Of a DNA stretch of 64,000 nt, positions 1 through 10,338 are shown piece by piece. A model generated the notes under the pieces. That model was not told the origin of the DNA. It made no database searches and worked only from the letters and a program-made list of their open reading frames with translations. Every line of letters begins with the position of its first letter. The first letter of the stretch is position 1. The DNA comes from Flabesymbios commensalis (Eukaryota; Annelida; Polychaeta; Terebellida; Flabelligeridae), in NCBI GenBank assembly GCA_964017125.1, contig OZ024911.1, positions 41,851,339 through 41,915,338 on the forward strand, given 5' to 3'. Both the position numbers and the translations under genes were made by a program.

Positions 1-255
1 GACATTAACCCACGGGGCAGAATAATAGAAGACTTCCTCTCAGAGGAAAACCTCTGCATTTTTAATGATGATACCACCACCTATTTGCACCCTGCTTCAG
101 GATCTGCAACAGCCATTGACCTATCCTTGTGTGATCCTGATTTATATTTGGATTACACTTGGAGGGTCAACGAGGATCTCTGTAGCAGTGATCATTATCC
201 TATATTTATAGAGACCAACAACTCTATTGTTGAAGAAAGAGTGCAGCATTGGAGC
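1..255 (+). pseudogene. LINE endonuclease (APE-type) C-terminus
   Basis: Frame 1 is open from the window start and reads the end of an apurinic-type LINE endonuclease: NPRGRIIEDF, then TAIDLSLCDPDL, then CSSDHYPIFIE. The SDH triplet holds the conserved catalytic histidine of this nuclease family, which nicks target DNA for target-primed reverse transcription. Around 240-260 the continuation (ADWEAFQQSCGE) passes to another frame, so this copy is broken here. The start of the domain lies left of the window. Confidence 0.78.
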
Positions 256-1846
256 AGATTGGGAGGCCTTCCAACAGTCTTGTGGGGAGAGCTTCACAAT
301 CTCTCAATTTGAGAATGAAGAGGGGGTTGATGACCCTATAGCCCTTTTTACAGCCAAGTTACACAATATAGCAGATAAAAGCATACCCAAAACCTCGACA
401 GTTCCCAAAAAAATCGACAAACCCTGGTTCGATGAAGGTTGCCGAAAGACAATAGACAAAAGGAAAAAATCCTTGCAAAAATTTAAAAAATATCCTACTA
501 GACAAAACCTTGACGGATATAAGAAAGATTACGCTAAAGCTCGCCGCACAATCAGTGAAGCCAAGCGGCAATCTTGGAGAGCATATGTCTCCACACTAAA
601 TAATAATACATCGGCAAAACATACTTGGCAAATGCTGCGCAGAATCCGTGGCAAGAGGAAAGATAAAACCATCAAGTACCTTGTCACTGATTTTGACACA
701 ATAACCAATAAAACGGATATTGCAAAAACGCTGGCGACATCCTTCGCTGCTAAATCATCGCCAGATCATCATCAGGAAAAATTTCGAAAGATTAGGGACA
801 AGGAGAAGGAGAACACATTGGACTTTGAGTCAGATAATGACGAAAAGTACAATGTTGATTTCTCTAAACGAGAGTTAATTAAATCTATCGCTCAGGCAAC
901 TGATTCGGCAACTGGCCCTGATGAAATTCACTACCAGTTTCTGAAACATTTGCCTGATGTATCACTTGATCTGTTGCTTCTACTCTTGAATGATCTGTGG
1001 CAATCTCAGGATTTCCCAGATGGATGGAGAGAAGCAACAGTGATCCCGATTCCTAAACCTGGAAAAGATCGAACAGATCCTAATAATTATAGGCCAATAG
1101 CATTGATAAGTTGTCTTTGCAAAATCATGGAGCGCATGATCAATCATCGTCTCACATGGTTTTTACAAGACAATAACATAATAACTAAATATCAATGTGG
1201 TTTTCAAAAAGGAAAAAGCTCCACAGACCATTTGGTCAGACTGGAGACTTATATCCGTCAAGGTTTTGTTAAAAATCAACATACAGTTGGAATATTTTTT
1301 GATTTAGAAAAGGCCTATGATACCACATGGAAGGGTGGTATCATGAAAGATCTCCATGAAATGGGCCTGAAGGGTAGATTACCCTTATTCATTGACAATT
1401 TTTTGAAGGGGAGAAAATTTAAAGTCCGCTTGGACAACACCCACTCTTCACTAAATCCACAGGAGGAGGGTGTCCCACAAGGTAGTATCCTTTCACCAAC
1501 TCTATTTACCGTTAAAATAAACAGTATAATTGATGCTTTACCAGACGATATTGAAAAATCGTTATATGTTGATGATCTGGCTGTTTACTGCCAGTCAAGC
1601 AATATGGCAATAATTGAGCGGCGCCTGCAAGGTTGCCTCGATAAGTTGGTGACTTGTGCGGATGAGAACGGCTTTAAATCTTCTCCCACAAAAACTTTAT
1701 GTGTACATTTTTGTAAAAGAAATGGCTTACAGCCTGAGCCTAATCTCAAACTATATGGACAACAGCTTCCTGTTGAAGAGCAGGTCAAATTTCTTGGTCT
1801 TTTTTTTACAAGAAGCTCAGTTTTATTCCACACATCAAATATATGA
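227..1846 (+). pseudogene. LINE reverse transcriptase domain
   Basis: About 539 codons are open. From the N-terminus: a basic linker, then RT blocks IPIPKPGKDR...NNYRPIALIS (about residues 282-300), GFQKGKSSTDHLV, FFDLEKAYDTTW (first catalytic Asp), EEGVPQGSILSPTLF and the catalytic YVDD box (SLYVDDLAVY, near 1565-1590), then VKFLGLFF. It copies LINE RNA at the nicked target. The frame ends early because of an eight-T run (1800-1807); the next piece (KKLSFIPHIKYMKDK) continues one frame over. The first ATG here is not the true start, because the endonuclease lies upstream in the same original ORF. Confidence 0.88.
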
Positions 1847-2063
1847 AAGATAAGTGTAGGAAAGCATTACAATTGCTACGAGTTATATCCAGCAAGGATT
1901 GGGGTGGTGACCGGACAACCTTACTGAGGATTTACCGGTCTCACATCAGATCCAAACTGGATTATGGTTGTATTGTTTATGGTTCAGCGACACGATCGTA
2001 CATAGCAGTACTTGATCCAATCGCGAACCAAGGTTTGAGATTATGCTCAGGGGCTTTTCGAAC
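1843..2063 (+). pseudogene. LINE ORF, RT thumb/linker segment up to the insertion
   Basis: Reads MKDKCRKALQLLRVIS, then TTLLRIYRSHIRSKLDYG, then LRLCSGAFR, the thumb and connection region after RT in I/jockey-type LINEs. It continues after the hAT element at 4663 with TSPIENLQVETGEPSLETRR, so the two pieces were one frame before the insertion. The codons after 2063 in this frame come from the DNA transposon. Confidence 0.8.
2056..2063. repeat. Left 8-bp target-site duplication of the hAT element
   Basis: TTTCGAAC at 2056-2063 is repeated exactly at 4655-4662. It fits the hAT target preference nTnnnnAn and shows the 2.59-kb element arrived as one insertion into the LINE. Confidence 0.88.
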
Positions 2064-2446
2064 CAGGCTTGGGGCCGAAGTACTTGGTACTTCGGTACTT
2101 TGGTACTCGAGTACCGATTTTGCAGTACTCTTCGGTACTCAGTACTCGTACTTTTGAAAAGTACTTGTACTCGTACTTGTACTCAAGTACTTTTTAAAAT
2201 GAAAGTACTTTTAACGAGTATTATTAGTATCTTGTATATACTAGTATCTTCGTGTAGGTAATAAGCTATTTAAAAAAAAAAGACAAGAGACTTTTCTTTG
2301 GAAAACAGGAAAAAATGTTGATATCTATAGAACATCTACAAGGGACTGTACTATACGGTAGGACTAGTAATCATTGAAAGGGTAGGCGTGATTTCAACAA
2401 TAATGTCGCACGATTTAAAAATCACACTCACGACACCTCGTTCTTC

Positions 2447-2612
2447 GCAGCTAAGCCCCAGAAAACACGAGGCATTGAACCAATGGTGGTATAATGTTGG
2501 GCGAACGTTGACTTTATCGTGTTTGTTTGGACGATCGATCGGTATTTGCATAATATTTGCACAATATTTGCCCAATTGCGTAGACACTTAGCCGACATTT
2601 CCCCAGCATTTG
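2447..2612. repeat. Relic of the GTCnnnGAC palindromic element family inside the hAT
   Basis: Pieces such as CCAGAAAACACGAGGC, TGAACCAATGGTGG and ATGTTGGGCGAACGTTG, and later CCCCAGCATTTGACA, match the arms of the small palindromic family seen elsewhere in the window. The order is disturbed, so this looks like one or two decayed copies. The rest of the hAT interior (2613-3790) holds no gene that I can see. Confidence 0.4.
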
Positions 2613-3791
2613 ACAAATAATGTTACTTGAGTGAACAAGTAGTTTATAATTGTTATATTTATAAATAATAATTTAACGAATGACGACAAAGCTACTGTAC
2701 AATATGCTAAAGAGTTAATATCCTCTCGAGATCACAGAGTAATAAATTTATGTAAAGAACATTTATCATTTTTGCTGGATTATATTTTATGTAATTACTA
2801 TGTATAATTTTGTTGTGTGAATTTCTTTGTGTATACTATGTATTATGTACTTCGAGTACGAAATAAATCTGCATTATTATTTTTATTTATAAAGCAGTTG
2901 AGACACGGTGTGGACTAGGATATATTAAAACTGCCGTAGCTCATACAACTCAGTACCAATGTTGTGTAAGTATCAAAAAAACACGACCGCGACAATGCGA
3001 CGTCTACAGTGATCTTACAATGCCGGGCCGATATCCAAGACATTGGGCCAAGAAATAACCAGCAAGTACGTAGGATTAACACATGATATAACAGTGCTGT
3101 TCAAACAAAAGATGACCAAAGTAATTAGACGGCAGACATCACCCTTTAACTGCGGTACACCACTATTTTTTATTATTACAAATCATTCATAAAGCGGTTC
3201 ATACAAAAAAATTCGGATCGCTGTACATACTAAAAACAACAAAAAACAAAAGTAGACGAAATTATACACAAGTTTACAAGACGTCAGGTGTCTAGCGAAC
3301 TAAACTACCCTTAAATGTACAATATATATATACATTGCGTCAGGTCACCAGTAAGCAGCAGGTAAGTCAAACAATTGTTTTTTTTATTTGTATATTTTTT
3401 AACATCGTGGATATGTAGTTTGTCATTTGAAGCTGTAAATTGAATCAGCAATTATAGCTGCAAATTAGAGAAGAATATAATTGAACACGTTAGTGCCGCG
3501 TAAGGGTTAAAGGTGTGAGGTTATATAATGAGTCAATTGAAGGCCTGCGGCGGCTTTCTATAACCCTTTCCGTCCCCGAAATGTGATGACGGGCCGAGTA
3601 TAAAAAAGAGATAGCCTACAACAGTGAGGTGCTCCTACAAATTGCATACAAATAAATTTTTTTAAACTATTATTAGGTTAATTTATCAGCGTATGCCCGC
3701 GTAGAATCTTGTAAGGATATACATGCATTATGGTAATACATTTGTCTTGATATCACAGTCACCAGCAACTAAAGTGTGTCTGTTATCGCAA

Positions 3792-3881
3792 AACAATTCT
3801 GCCGTGCAAAGCTAAAAGGCAGTTCTGTTTACTTTACAAGTAAGCAGATACTGCCTTTTGGATTTTCAGGGCAGAATTGTG
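3792..3881. repeat. Short inverted-repeat element inside the hAT
   Basis: ACAATTCTGCC at the left pairs with GGCAGAATTGT at the right, and inner arms AAAGGCAGT/ACTGCCTTT also pair, giving an imperfect hairpin of about 90 bp. It looks like a nested foldback element. Confidence 0.55.
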
Positions 3882-4230
3882 ATCAGTATACCTTTAATAG
3901 CCTTGATCTTTCCATCACACAATGTGCGTTCAGGCTCATTTGAACGTGTATTACAAATGTTGGCGGCTCTGGCCCAACATTTTACCTTCATTTGGACTAC
4001 TGCAAGTTTTTAAGCTAGTGCGTGTTTAGCAGCGTGAAGCTTCAGACACAGACAATTTGTATACTGGCATGTACTTTTTTTTTTCAATAGGCCGACATGT
4101 AGCATACAATACTTTGTACACTTGTTGGAAAATGCAAAATTTTATACTATTGGCTGGGACATAGCATCATAAAATATCAAAAAAAGCCTGTCCCATAAAA
4201 TATTATTTTCACCACTCATATATATATCTA

Positions 4231-4410
4231 TATGTGACCCGACCTGACAAAATGATTCGGAGGTCGCATATTTAAATAATGGAGTTAATAAGATATCCCG
4301 CACCTACACAAAATTACCTTTAAATTGTATATCACACAACTCTGTAGCGTACTTAACTCCGAAAATATGAGTCGACACGTAAAACTCATTTTGCCAGATC
4401 GGGTCACATA
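4231..4410. mobile_element. Small TIR element nested in the hAT
   Basis: The left end TATGTGACCCGACCTG and the right end (reverse complement TATGTGACCCGATCTG) form inverted repeats about 180 bp apart, both followed by a CAAAATGA block. Non-coding. The superfamily is not determined because no clear target duplication is visible. Confidence 0.55.
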
Positions 4411-4654
4411 TAGGCCTATCAACATGAAGTAACATATATTATAATCAGTTATTTATTTAATATATTTCATGTAATTAATTAGAGTTTACAACGAAAGTAC
4501 TCGGTACTTGTACTCAAGTACTTTTCAAAGTACTTGTACTTGTACTCAAGTACTTTTGAAAATCCAGTACTTGAACTTGTACTTGTACTCGTCATTTTTT
4601 CAAGTACTTGTACTTGTACTCGAGTACCATTGTCCAGTACTTGCCCCAAGCCTG

Positions 4655-4662
4655 TTTCGAAC
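4655..4662. repeat. Right 8-bp target-site duplication of the hAT element
   Basis: TTTCGAAC, identical to 2056-2063. The LINE coding sequence resumes at 4663. Confidence 0.88.
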
Positions 4663-5836
4663 ATCACCCATCGAAAATCTTCAGGTGGAGACTGGTGAGC
4701 CCTCTTTAGAGACTCGCCGGTTGAAGCTGAGCCTGCAATACTATATGAAAATGAAAGCAAATCCTGAGAACCCGGCATACTCGTGTGTTGTCAACCCTGA
4801 ATACAAGAGATTGTTTAATAACAAGCCAGGGACTATACCTCCTTTGGGTATAAGACTCCAACCTCATCTGGAGGACATGGAGGTGGAGCTCGACGCAATT
4901 AGCGTTGTACGCTCACCAGAATGTCCACCATGGCTTCTTCAACAGCCTAATATACTTTTTAACCTCTCAGATCTCAGGAAGGGAGTCACTTGTCCCCTTG
5001 TCTTCCAGAGCATGTTGCTTGAGTTATTTTGTAGATTTCCGAGGCACCGGAAGGTGTATACTGACGGATTAAAGGAAGACAAGAGGACAGCTATGTCCTT
5101 TGTCTGTGATGATCATGAATTTAGCTGCCGCATTAACGATGAGGCTTCAATTTGCACAGCAGAGCTGTTAGCTATTGAAGCTGCCATCGAATACATCTGG
5201 GATACTAGTGACGAGGAGTTCATGATCATCACAGACTCGCTATCTTCATTGCAGGCTCTTAAGAGTCAACAACTCAACAACCCAATTGTTTCCAATATTT
5301 TGCATATGTGTCACTACTTGTCTGGGCACAAGGACATTCTTTTTTGCTGGGTACCCAGCCATATTGGAATACAGGGCAATGAACGGGCTGATGTTTTGGC
5401 CAAGGCTGCCCTGGATAAGACAAAACAGTTTTATTATATACCATATACTGATTTCAAGTACAACATCTCTGTCTACCTTGATGACATTTTGCAAGGTGAA
5501 TGGAACATCAATGTCACCAGCAAATTGTTCGAGGTACAACCAATCATTAAGCGATCTTTTACACCAATGAAACGCCGAAGAGATGACATTGTCTTATGCA
5601 GGGCCAGAATTGGCCATGCCTATTTCACAAACGGCTATTTATTAAGAGGAGAATTGCGACCTATGTGCTGCAATACTCGTCTCACTGTAAGACATGTCCT
5701 TCTCAGTTGTGCGAAATATGCGCACATCAGAAGGAAGTATTTTGCATTTAATTGCTTATTTGAGCTATTCCGGGACACCCCTGCAGGTTTTATTAGTCAG
5801 TTCCTTCGGGAATGTAACCTATATTACATGTTTTAA
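4663..5836 (+). pseudogene. LINE RNase H domain and C-terminal zinc-knuckle-like region
   Basis: Starts TSPIENLQVETGEPSLETRR, the standard continuation of an I-type RT ORF. The RNase H fold follows with KVYTDGLKED (first Asp), CTAELLAIEAA (Glu), MIITDSLSSLQAL (Asp) and WVPSHIGIQGNERAD (last Asp), so the catalytic set is present. The C-terminus has RARIGHAYFTNGYLLRGE and a Cys/His block near 5660-5715. It removes RNA from the RNA/DNA hybrid during LINE integration. The stop is at 5834-5836. The open frame extends left to 4508, but that part is hAT terminal sequence. Confidence 0.88.
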
Positions 5837-6230
5837 TTATTAGACTTAGACTTGTAGCTTTTACACAATCACTCCAATTTCATGGAGATATAGTGACTTG
5901 ATAAGTCGTTCATTTTATAATCACTTCATATTTTACATTATTTTATACTGACATTCTTATACTCATTAAACTGTGTTGTAGTGCAGGCGCTACAACATGT
6001 CATCAGAATCGTTACATATAGGTGCCAGGAGCATCGTCATATTATCATATCAAACATTTTAAACTGAATATTTCAGTACGAACATGTTTTGATTAGCTTT
6101 GTCTTTCCTTTGCTACTTTAACTATACAATAAGGGATATTGTAATACTAGGAATTTTCACTTAAATGGCCATACTGGCCGAAAAGTGAAGTAAAGCTTTT
6201 TACTTACCTATTAATAAATAATATTATCAT
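5837..6230 (+). other. LINE 3' UTR and tail
   Basis: Non-coding sequence after the RNase H stop. It holds GGCCATACTGGCCGAAAAG shortly before the end and an AT-rich TAATAAATAAT tail near 6210-6228, as in I-clade LINEs that end in TAA-type repeats. The exact 3' border is inferred. Confidence 0.6.
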
Positions 6231-6643
6231 TACACCGACGATGCAAATGCAAATCCGGAGTGTTAATGTTGTCTCTTGAATGTTACAAAAAGGTGGAGGA
6301 TTTACATACAATTTCATGGGAGTCATCTTGGATTATAAGGCTGTCATACAATATATCGGCGATAATATATATAAATGTGTACATTTCAATACAAAAATGC
6401 AAGAATATTCTAGATATGAAACACAACTGGTTCACAAAATTAATAATATTCATACGGTGACCATTTTGTTTCTTTTTAGGGCATGGAAACTGCAATATCA
6501 GCCTGGCATACAACTATTGTGAATCAACACTCACAAATCAGATTATAACATTTGTATGCCCGTCATTAACCATTTTTTGTTTTAAAATAGGACCGGTTTA
6601 TTGAGCCGTATTTCTATATGTCTGTCTGTCTTTCTGTCTGTGT
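6231..6643. other. AT-rich flank upstream of the sulfotransferase exon
   Basis: No gene recognised. A pyrimidine-rich stretch ending in TTTTTAG near 6479 resembles a splice acceptor but leads to no recognisable coding sequence. The stretch may be intron of the downstream gene. Confidence 0.35.
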
Positions 6644-7609
6644 ATGTACTTGATAATCTTTTTGTTGGTTTCAGTTAAAAACTTGTTCGTGGCAGGAGTT
6701 AGTTGCGGTGTGCTTATTATAATGATCATCTATGGATCAGCTCATCACCTTGATATAAAACTTCACACAAGGCAAATTACTATTAATGTCAGTGTGAATG
6801 TTGACAGTAAACCGCGAGTGCCCGGTGTGATTATAATAGGGGCATCCAAGTGTGGTACGAGTGCACTGAGAAATTTTTTGAACCAGCATCCATCCATTGT
6901 GGCTAAGCTTGGTGATGAAATGCAATACTTTGGTGGTGATTACCACAGAGGCCGGGAATGGCTCCGAAGCATAATGCCTCCATCTGAACCAAACCAAATT
7001 ACTCTGGCTAAATCTGCTGGTTATATATATAACTCAGCTATTCCTGAGAGAATTCACATTTTCAACAGCTCTATGAAGCTGATCCTCATTTTACGTGACC
7101 CTGTTGTTAGGGCAGTATCTATGTACGGACAAAAAGTGGCTCAAGCCAAAACTGATAATAAATCCTTAAGTTCGTTTGAAAGTATGGTCCTTAAACATGG
7201 TACTAGCGATATCAATGAAGAATCTGATTTCATAAAGTCTGGAATATATTCGTTTTACATAGCGCATTGGCTAAAATATTTCCCGAGGAGGCAATTACTA
7301 ATATTGGACGGAGACATGTTAATCAACGACCCGTATCTAGAGCTACGCAAAGTTGAAGATTTTTTAGGAATCACGCATTATTTCACAAGAGACTGTTTTC
7401 ATTTCAATGAAGAGAAAGGATTTTTTTGCAGAATTGATCGGAAAGGAAAAGAGATATGTATGGGCGATCATAAAGGGAGAAAACATGTGGAGATTTCTGC
7501 TGATTTAAAAAAGAAATTAATAGATTTCTTGAAACCATACGATAAGCATCTTTACAATGTAACAGGTGAAATGTTTTCGTGGTTTTCCAAGTATGATTCG
7601 GGTGTATGA
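6644..7609 (+). CDS. Heparan sulfate glucosamine 3-O-sulfotransferase-like protein
   Basis: 321 codons, close to the roughly 307 of vertebrate HS3ST1. It would move sulfate from PAPS to the 3-OH of glucosamine in heparan sulfate in the Golgi lumen. Seen: a signal-anchor helix (about 14-32), then the 5'-phosphosulfate loop IIIGASKCGTSALRNFL (63-79; Lys69), a Glu in GDEMQYF (Glu92) where the family has its catalytic base, the 3'-phosphate motif LILRDPVVRAVS (148-159; Arg151, Ser159), WLKYFP, LDGDMLINDP and a Cys pair (262 and 272) in KGFFC...EICMGDHKGR, the conserved disulfide loop. The start is uncertain: a strong acceptor (TTTTGTTGGTTTCAG, ending 6675) lies 11 codons after the ATG, so the true N-terminal tail may come from an upstream exon. 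Subtype (1-, 5- or other-like) is not resolved. Confidence 0.87.
   Translation: MYLIIFLLVSVKNLFVAGVSCGVLIIMIIYGSAHHLDIKLHTRQITINVSVNVDSKPRVPGVIIIGASKCGTSALRNFLNQHPSIVAKLGDEMQYFGGDYHRGREWLRSIMPPSEPNQITLAKSAGYIYNSAIPERIHIFNSSMKLILILRDPVVRAVSMYGQKVAQAKTDNKSLSSFESMVLKHGTSDINEESDFIKSGIYSFYIAHWLKYFPRRQLLILDGDMLINDPYLELRKVEDFLGITHYFTRDCFHFNEEKGFFCRIDRKGKEICMGDHKGRKHVEISADLKKKLIDFLKPYDKHLYNVTGEMFSWFSKYDSGV
6661..6675 (+). promoter_or_regulatory. Candidate 3' splice acceptor at the start of the sulfotransferase exon
   Basis: TTTTGTTGGTTTCAG is a T-rich tract ending in CAG, immediately before VKNLFVAGVSC in the sulfotransferase frame. It suggests a cytoplasmic-tail exon lies upstream. Inferred. Confidence 0.45.
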
Positions 7610-7670
7610 TACGAGGAGAGTGTTGGTTTAGTGTAGGCTCGGTGTCTTATCCTCAATGGCCTCCAACCCT

Positions 7671-7792
7671 TTAAAGGTGATCTATCACCCCTTATATATC
7701 ATGTGACCCTCTGAGAGGTCACATGATAGCCAATCACCCCATATAAGGACATAATTATCCATACCATGTAAAGGGTGATAGATCACCTTTAA
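7671..7792. mobile_element. TTAA-flanked foldback MITE
   Basis: TTAA at 7671-7674 and 7789-7792 flank 114 bp with inverted ends AGGTGATCTATCACCC/GGGTGATAGATCACCT and an inner palindrome (ATGTGACC...GGTCACAT). TTAA duplications suggest a piggyBac-type source. It lies just 3' of the sulfotransferase stop, probably in its 3' UTR or flank. Confidence 0.65.
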
Positions 7793-7946
7793 AGTTATTC
7801 AATTGGTATTTTCACTCACGTGAAGTTGTGTCTCGCTAACGCGATCTACAACTTCAAGTGAGTGAAAAATTGTCAGATTTGACAAAATCGAGGATAACTG
7901 TTTTCAAATCTTGCTGATTGATGTCTTTGACATGTTTAAGAGGTGG
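7793..7946 (-). mobile_element. Hairpin MITE (TTAA-CCCTT family), cut by the assembly gap
   Basis: Contains a hairpin with arms TTCACTCACGTGAAGTTG and CAACTTCAAGTGAGTGAA around CGCTAACGCGATC. The following sequence (TCAAATCTTGCTGATT) matches the reverse complement of the element at 24236-24460, so it is the same family inverted. The right part is lost in the Ns. Confidence 0.6.
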
Positions 7947-8146
7947 NNNNNNNNNNNNNNNNNNNNNNNNNNNNNNNNNNNNNNNNNNNNNNNNNNNNNN
8001 NNNNNNNNNNNNNNNNNNNNNNNNNNNNNNNNNNNNNNNNNNNNNNNNNNNNNNNNNNNNNNNNNNNNNNNNNNNNNNNNNNNNNNNNNNNNNNNNNNNN
8101 NNNNNNNNNNNNNNNNNNNNNNNNNNNNNNNNNNNNNNNNNNNNNN
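7947..8146. other. Assembly gap of 200 Ns
   Basis: 200 unknown bases. It falls within a MITE, so a repeat-driven break in assembly is likely. Confidence 0.99.
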
Positions 8147-8920
8147 TTGTATTTAAAATAGCTATATCTGATGTTTTGTCAATGTGTCAATGTCTGTTTT
8201 ATAATGTTATGCAGTCAACTGGTAGATATTTTACTGAGCCAATTGTTTAATTCTAACCCAATCATGTGTCCCACACTTAAATTATATTGGACCCATAACA
8301 ACATTGAGATTTAAATTATCGACAGTGACGTTAAGCTAAACAGTAATATATTGAATTAATAAACCATTATTACTGCTTGTATTAAAGTATTTTTTATGTG
8401 TGTATAACTAGTAATTATTATATTGATTATTCATATGACATGCTTCACATATTGTGTCGATGTTGCTATCAAAATTCTTTGTTTTAATTTCCCAAAACTT
8501 TGGCAGTAGTATTTATTGTATTATTCATTTGAATTTTACTGCTTCATTAACAGATTAATATGATGGGAGGGGGTGAGGGGCGTTAGCCAAGTTTAAGGTG
8601 ATGGCCAAATTATGAGAACATGAATCAAATGTGTAAGAGCACTATGACAATCTTTAATTGCCATAGATGTCCTGAATATCCTGGATCGATCAAGAAGATT
8701 TATAAGATAATCATAGAATACTATCTCAATACATAAGGATCATTTCTGCTGAAGTTTGAAGTCAATTTGTTGAAAACTAAATAAGAAATATCTACAGATA
8801 TATGAGCCAAAAACGGCCGTATAATAATATTCGTCGAAACCAAATTATTAAAATAATCTAACGGTTACTGGATAAAAGCCTTGTCCAGGATGGGAGAGCC
8901 TTCTACGTTATGTTATATAT
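8147..8920. other. Unannotated stretch
   Basis: AT-rich, no gene recognised. AATAAA at 8358-8363 could be a polyadenylation signal for the upstream sulfotransferase, but the gap makes the distance uncertain. Confidence 0.3.
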
Positions 8921-8927
8921 TTGACTG

Positions 8928-9143
8928 GTGGTGCCACAGTTTGTGACACATTACTCCATGGTAGGCAGTATTATCTACATCCGGGACACCTCAACCAGCA
9001 GGTCACGTGACAGTGAGACCCAAGCCACAAATCAGGTTGCGACCGATCAGAGGTTGAGGCCGTCCCTGGTCTCCAGACGATGGCTCCCACCTCCCTCCTC
9101 TGGTAGAAGCAGGACGGGATCAGACGAGGTTTATTGGACTTAA
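8928..9143 (+). other. GC-richer stretch with a 71-codon open frame, unrecognised
   Basis: The segment is clearly less AT-rich than its surroundings and open for 71 codons, with a Ser/Arg-rich reading (SRSRDSETQ, RTGSDEVYWT). It could be an exon, since a CCACAG acceptor-like site lies just upstream, or an unknown repeat. No family recognised and no good donor found. Confidence 0.2.
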
Positions 9144-9157
9144 TTATACACTACCTA

Positions 9158-9174
9158 CCCCCCCCCCCCCCCCC
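9158..9174. repeat. Poly-C run
   Basis: About 17 C in a row. Long C or G runs recur in this window (10360, 34038, 37201, 44740, 51882, 60699). Confidence 0.8.
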
Positions 9175-9466
9175 TTTGTTGCAAATGCAGATTGTCTTCA
9201 TGGAGAGCACCGTTCGCTATACATAGACAGCGTTCACTTCATACAACTACAATGCCACTACATGCAAGACTGTATAATTATGTGCGGTTTTGTAATCACA
9301 ATAACAACTTAATATTACTTCTGAAGCCAAAATTGCAAAAAAAACAATGTTCGTTAATTCAAACTATGTAAACCTACACGACACACAGTTTATAACCATT
9401 GCAATGCAATCCGAAAATCTCTGCTCTTAATTCTACTTGCACAACCGATCGATTGCGCAACGAATT

Positions 9467-9574
9467 CTCAGCAAACATGAGCCGTTGGCCCAACGTTGGT
9501 TACTGTTGGGTTAACGTCGTAGACAGTGGGCCAACAGTAAGCCAACGTTGGGCCATCGTCTCATTGCTGCTGAG
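9467..9574. mobile_element. GTCnnnGAC palindromic MITE, near-complete copy
   Basis: Ends CTCAGCAAACATGA and TCATTGCTGCTGAG. Inner arms GGCCCAACGTTGG/CCAACGTTGGGCC face each other around the centre AACGTCGTAGACAGTGG. This is the small palindromic family that recurs throughout the window. Confidence 0.75.
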
Positions 9575-9686
9575 TTAACGCATGCCTGCTTGATTACTGA
9601 TTGATATGTTAGTTGATAATTAAAAAATTACATCTCATTGGAACAATGCCTTGACGACGGTGCATATGGTATTTCACTCCAGGTTT

Positions 9687-9930
9687 TTAACCCTTAACTC
9701 GCTGAATTAATTTGTAAAAAAAAACATCGCAACAAAAGTGTTTTTTTCACCTTGAAATCATCATAAATGTCTTAGTTAGCTCTTTCCGATTCATTTAATT
9801 ACTTATGTTAAGGGTCATTAGAAATATTTCTACTCCTACAGTGCGGGGATCGACTTTAGTCGTCCGAATCTGACGTCTACAGACGTCAGATTCTGACGAC
9901 TAAAGTAGATCCCCGCGCTGTGAGGGTTAA
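9687..9930. mobile_element. piggyBac-like MITE with terminal hairpin (TTAA-CCCTT family)
   Basis: TTAA at 9687-9690 and 9927-9930 flank a body starting CCCTTAACTCGC and ending GCGCTGTGAGGG. TTAA plus CCCTT-type ends is the piggyBac signature. The last third is a long hairpin with arms TTTAGTCGTCCGAATCTG and CAGATTCTGACGACTAAA around GACGTCTACAGACGTC. A second copy lies at 29132-29387. Confidence 0.72.
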
Positions 9931-10338
9931 GGTGAATTTGTCATTTGAATAAGGCACCTATCACATATTTCAGGAAATTGTTTATCTCGTCGTACACTGG
10001 TCACCACCACACAAAGACACAACTTTTCAAATGGTAAAATAGGACTTAACGCGTCCTGTCTGGCCCAAAAAAACAAAACTCGTTATGTCCCAATTGTCTA
10101 GCTAAATACAAATCACAGTAAAAATGTCTTAGCTTTTATGGGCACGAAGGCTAGATCGGGCACCCGGCTTATTTGCTATTCTGCAATGGGCCTCTAAATT
10201 ATTTTAAAAATCGCATTGCTGAGGAATAGTCAGCACTGGTCCGGGGCACCGTCTGACATAACCCCAAATAGGGGGTGCAATGCATCAAGCTAGATCTTTA
10301 TACAGCAGTACGTTACAGACCGCCTGGCTACTCAAGGC

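Larger units (their letters stand above)
2064..4654. mobile_element. hAT-type DNA transposon, non-autonomous, inserted in the LINE
   Basis: 2591 bp. The ends are inverted: the left begins CAGGCTTGGGGC, and the right end is its reverse complement GCCCCAAGCCTG. An 8-bp target duplication and a TIR starting CAG are hAT hallmarks. Both ends carry about 150 bp of repeated AGTACTTGTACT/AAGTACT units in both orientations (2075-2225 and 4495-4640), like the subterminal repeats that hAT transposases bind. No open frame above about 100 codons resembles a transposase, so this copy would need one in trans. It also holds smaller nested inverted repeats (about 3792-3881 and 4231-4410). Confidence 0.85.
1..6230 (+). 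mobile_element. I-clade (Nimb/I-like) LINE, 5' end outside window, split by a hAT insertion
   Basis: Non-LTR retrotransposon read left to right: endonuclease C-terminus, reverse transcriptase, linker, RNase H, a zinc-knuckle-like C-terminal region and a 3' UTR ending in a TAA-rich tail near 6205-6230. RT plus RNase H in one ORF, followed by a Cys/His block (MCCNTRLTVRHVLLSC), is the layout of the I superfamily. The 5' part is cut by the window edge. The element is inactive: the frame changes near 240-260 and at an eight-T run (1800-1807), and a 2.59-kb DNA transposon lies between 2063 and 4663. Across that insertion the LINE frame joins exactly (ACA codon from 2062, 2063 and 4663). The tail position is inferred. 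Confidence 0.88.

Noticed and set aside
4508-4662. N-terminal extension of the RNase H frame
   Set aside because: These codons are the terminal repeats of the hAT element; LINE sequence resumes only at 4663.
1-6230. LTR retrovirus-like origin of the reverse transcriptase
   Set aside because: The endonuclease, RT order, RNase H type and lack of terminal repeats identify a LINE; no LTR, gag, protease or integrase is visible.
7911-8250. Open frames across the Ns
   Set aside because: They consist of unknown residues in the assembly gap.
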